Positions 23,229 to 24,844 of a stretch of DNA of 24,844 nucleotides are shown piece by piece. Under the pieces are notes generated by a model. It worked only from the letters and a program-made list of their open reading frames with translations. It did not search any database and was not told the origin of the DNA. Source of the stretch: Lachnospiraceae bacterium (GTDB lineage Bacteria; Bacillota; Clostridia; Lachnospirales; Lachnospiraceae). A program made the position numbers and the translations under genes. The stretch covers positions 1 to 24,844 of the forward strand of contig CAAGQC010000073.1 in NCBI GenBank assembly GCA_900771995.1, written 5' to 3'. Each line of letters opens with the position of its first letter. The first letter of the stretch is position 1.

Positions 23229-24290
23229 ATGGGAATGGATCAGGAACAGACGCCCCACAAGCGCCGGGTGCGTTATAAAGGGAAATATCCCAGAAAATTT
23301 GAGGAAAAATATAAGGAATTACAGCCGGAAAAATACGGAGACACCATTGCCCATGTGATCCGGAAGGGAAACACTCCCGCGGGTATGCATATCTCCATTA
23401 TGGTAAAGGAGATCCTGGATTTTCTGAAGATCCAGCCGGGAGAGATCGGATTTGACGCGACACTGGGGTACGGCGGACATACGAAAGCCATGCTGGAACA
23501 GCTGCAGGGTCGCGGACATATCTATGCCACGGACGTAGATCCGGAGGAGTCCGCCAAGACGAAGAAGCGGCTGGCGGAGGCCGGTTACGGAGAAGACATC
23601 CTGACTATCAAATTACAGAATTTCTGCACCATAGACGAGATCGCAAAAGAGGTGGGTGGATTTGATTTTATTCTGGCGGATCTGGGAGTATCTTCCATGC
23701 AGATCGATAACCCCAGCAGAGGTTTCTCCTTTAAGGTGGACGGACCTTTAGACCTCAGACTGAATCAGCAGCAGGGCATCAGTGCGGCAGAGCGTCTGGA
23801 TACCATCAGCAGAGAAGAACTGGCGGGAATGCTGTATGAGAATTCCGACGAGCCCTACTGTGAAGAACTGGCGAAAGCCATCACCGATGAAATCCGCAAG
23901 GGACACCGGATCGACACCACCACGAAATTGCGGGAAGTCATTGAAAAGACCCTGGATTTTCTCCCGGATAAGGAGAAAAAGGATACCATCAAAAAGACCT
24001 GCCAGAGAACGTTTCAGGCTTTGCGTATCGATGTGAACCGGGAATTTGAAGTATTGTATGAATTCATGGAAAAGCTGCCGGGATCCTTGAAACCCGGCGG
24101 AAGGGTAGCCATCCTGACCTTCCATTCCGGCGAGGATAAGCTGGTAAAGCAGGCGTTGAAGGAAGGCTACCGGAACGGCATTTATTCGGATTATGCAAAA
24201 GACGTGATCCGCCCTTCCGCGGAAGAGTGCGTGCAGAATGGCAGAGCCCGCTCCACGAAGATGCGCTGGGCGATCCGGGCGGAAGAATAG
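23229..24290 (+). CDS. rsmH: RsmH-type 16S rRNA (cytosine-N4) methyltransferase with N-terminal extension
   Basis: A 353-residue SAM-dependent methyltransferase. The catalytic domain starts near residue 54 (HISIMVKEIL), then motif I FDATLGYGGHT (75-85) for SAM and the family block LADLGVSSMQIDNPSRGFSF, as in RsmH (MraW), which methylates C1402 of 16S rRNA. It ends with RPSAEECVQNGRARSTKMRWAIR, near the RsmH C-terminus. Typical RsmH is about 310 residues; here about 45-50 basic residues (HKRRVRYKGKYPRKFEEKYK) precede the domain. Its neighbours are not mraZ/ftsL/pbp, the usual dcw position, so it may be a second RsmH paralogue. GAGG lies before the ATG. Confidence 0.85.
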   Translation: MGMDQEQTPHKRRVRYKGKYPRKFEEKYKELQPEKYGDTIAHVIRKGNTPAGMHISIMVKEILDFLKIQPGEIGFDATLGYGGHTKAMLEQLQGRGHIYATDVDPEESAKTKKRLAEAGYGEDILTIKLQNFCTIDEIAKEVGGFDFILADLGVSSMQIDNPSRGFSFKVDGPLDLRLNQQQGISAAERLDTISREELAGMLYENSDEPYCEELAKAITDEIRKGHRIDTTTKLREVIEKTLDFLPDKEKKDTIKKTCQRTFQALRIDVNREFEVLYEFMEKLPGSLKPGGRVAILTFHSGEDKLVKQALKEGYRNGIYSDYAKDVIRPSAEECVQNGRARSTKMRWAIRAEE

Positions 24291-24320
24291 ACTGACAGAC
24301 GGGACAAAGGAGGTGTGAGA

Positions 24321-24695
24321 ATGACTGTCATGGAATTTATCAATGCGCACAGAGAGGATATGGACCCCTGTGAATGTGTGATCCTGCCGGACGGCAGTGT
24401 GCAGGAACCGCAGCCTTCTCATATCAAAAAGCTGGAAGAAATCTCCGGCGAAGATAAACTGACGTTGAACAGCCGCATGGAGAAAAATATGGAGCCCATT
24501 TTTTTCATGGTGGAATATACGGGCTGTATGCTGATCTGGAGCACCCGCGTGATAGTGCCGTCGCATCCCACACCGGCACAGGAAGAGACACTGGAGACCT
24601 TGTATTTTGCGGCAATGCTTGCCCCCGGTTACCACAGAGAACAGGTAGGACCGACTTACGAGGAATGCGTCAGAAAAGCAAAAGAACTGCACTAG
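24321..24695 (+). CDS. Small conserved-looking protein of unknown function
   Basis: A 124-residue soluble protein. ATG 24321 was chosen over GTG 24315 because AGGAGG ends seven bases before it. It contains CECVILPDGSVQEPQPSHI, a hydrophobic centre (PIFFMVEYTGCMLIWSTRVI) and a C-terminal helix (PTYEECVRKAKELH). No signal peptide, no membrane helix I trust, no known motif. It lies 30 bases after the rsmH-like gene and 15 before dnaE, so it is very probably co-transcribed with both. Confidence 0.75.
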   Translation: MTVMEFINAHREDMDPCECVILPDGSVQEPQPSHIKKLEEISGEDKLTLNSRMEKNMEPIFFMVEYTGCMLIWSTRVIVPSHPTPAQEETLETLYFAAMLAPGYHREQVGPTYEECVRKAKELH

Positions 24696-24710
24696 AAAGG
24701 GAACGATAAA

Positions 24711-24844
24711 ATGGCATTTGCACATCTTCATGTTCATACAGAATATTCGCTGCTGGACGGTTCCAACAAGATCAAGGAATACGTAGCCAGAGTCAGGGAA
24801 CTGGGCATGGATAGCGCGGCGATCACCGACCACGGCGTTATGTA
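24711..24844 (+). CDS. dnaE: DNA polymerase III alpha subunit, DnaE type (5' part)
   Basis: Only the first 44 codons are in the window. MAFAHLHVHTEYSLLDGSNK is the standard start of the PHP domain of bacterial DnaE, followed by KIKEYVARVRELGMDSAAITDHGVM with its metal-site TDHG. Full-length DnaE is over 1,100 residues and copies the genome at the replication fork. AAAGGG precedes the ATG. The frame runs open off the right edge. Confidence 0.93.
   Translation, partial: MAFAHLHVHTEYSLLDGSNKIKEYVARVRELGMDSAAITDHGVM

Noticed and set aside
23748..24833. 361-codon minus-strand frame opposite rsmH, the small gene and dnaE
   Set aside because: Antisense shadow across three supported genes.

Overview
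The window looks like chromosome of a spore-forming Bacillota, most likely a gut-type Lachnospiraceae (class Clostridia). The basis is strong AGGAGG ribosome sites, sigmaA promoters, a SpoIIQ-like sporulation protein behind a sigmaF-type promoter, a SAM-I riboswitch in front of metK, L25/Ctc, and protein sequences of clear clostridial style. GC content is moderate. There are no tRNA or rRNA genes, CRISPR arrays, insertion sequences or phage genes. This is core and housekeeping DNA with several small unexplained elements.

Layout. (a) 1-264 has a large imperfect palindrome and then a sigmaF-like promoter. (b) 265-3618 (+) is a tightly coupled trio: degenerate LytM/SpoIIQ-like protein, amidohydrolase, and a lipoprotein with a cellulase-type N-terminal domain. 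(c) 3624-6633 (-) is an operon read as FAD-dependent dehydrogenase, DegV/FakB-like fatty-acid-binding protein, and PlsC-like acyltransferase. (d) 6865-9720 (+) holds two tandem MATE transporters. (e) 9932-11924 (-) holds a lipoprotein with an apparent recent C-terminal truncation, a TrhA/hemolysin III membrane protein, and a small conserved protein. (f) 12342-15363 (+) holds a RelQ-type (p)ppGpp synthetase with a structured leader, a coiled-coil tail-anchored protein, a flavin reductase-like protein, and an XRE-cupin regulator behind a promoter-terminator module. (g) 15360-16550 (-) is a DNA polymerase IV-like Y-family polymerase. (h) 16765-21250 (+) holds a LysM-G5-M23 cell-wall hydrolase, murA, and metK with its riboswitch. 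(i) 21361-21942 (-) is ribosomal protein L25. (j) 22269-24844 (+) holds thrH, an RsmH-type methyltransferase with an N-terminal extension, a small unknown protein, and the start of dnaE.

How the genes fit together. The trio in (b) may be forespore-expressed if the sigmaF site is real. The FakB-like/PlsC pair points to phospholipid acyl-chain metabolism. The M23 hydrolase and MurA both act on peptidoglycan and each has a strong TGN-extended sigmaA promoter. No clear new multi-gene defence or mobile system is visible. The least explained signals are non-coding or regulatory: the 37-98 palindrome, the hairpin that would hide the ribosome site at 10623-10689, the relQ leader, the promoter-terminator module at 14644-14747, and the truncated lipoprotein tail at 9854-9931.
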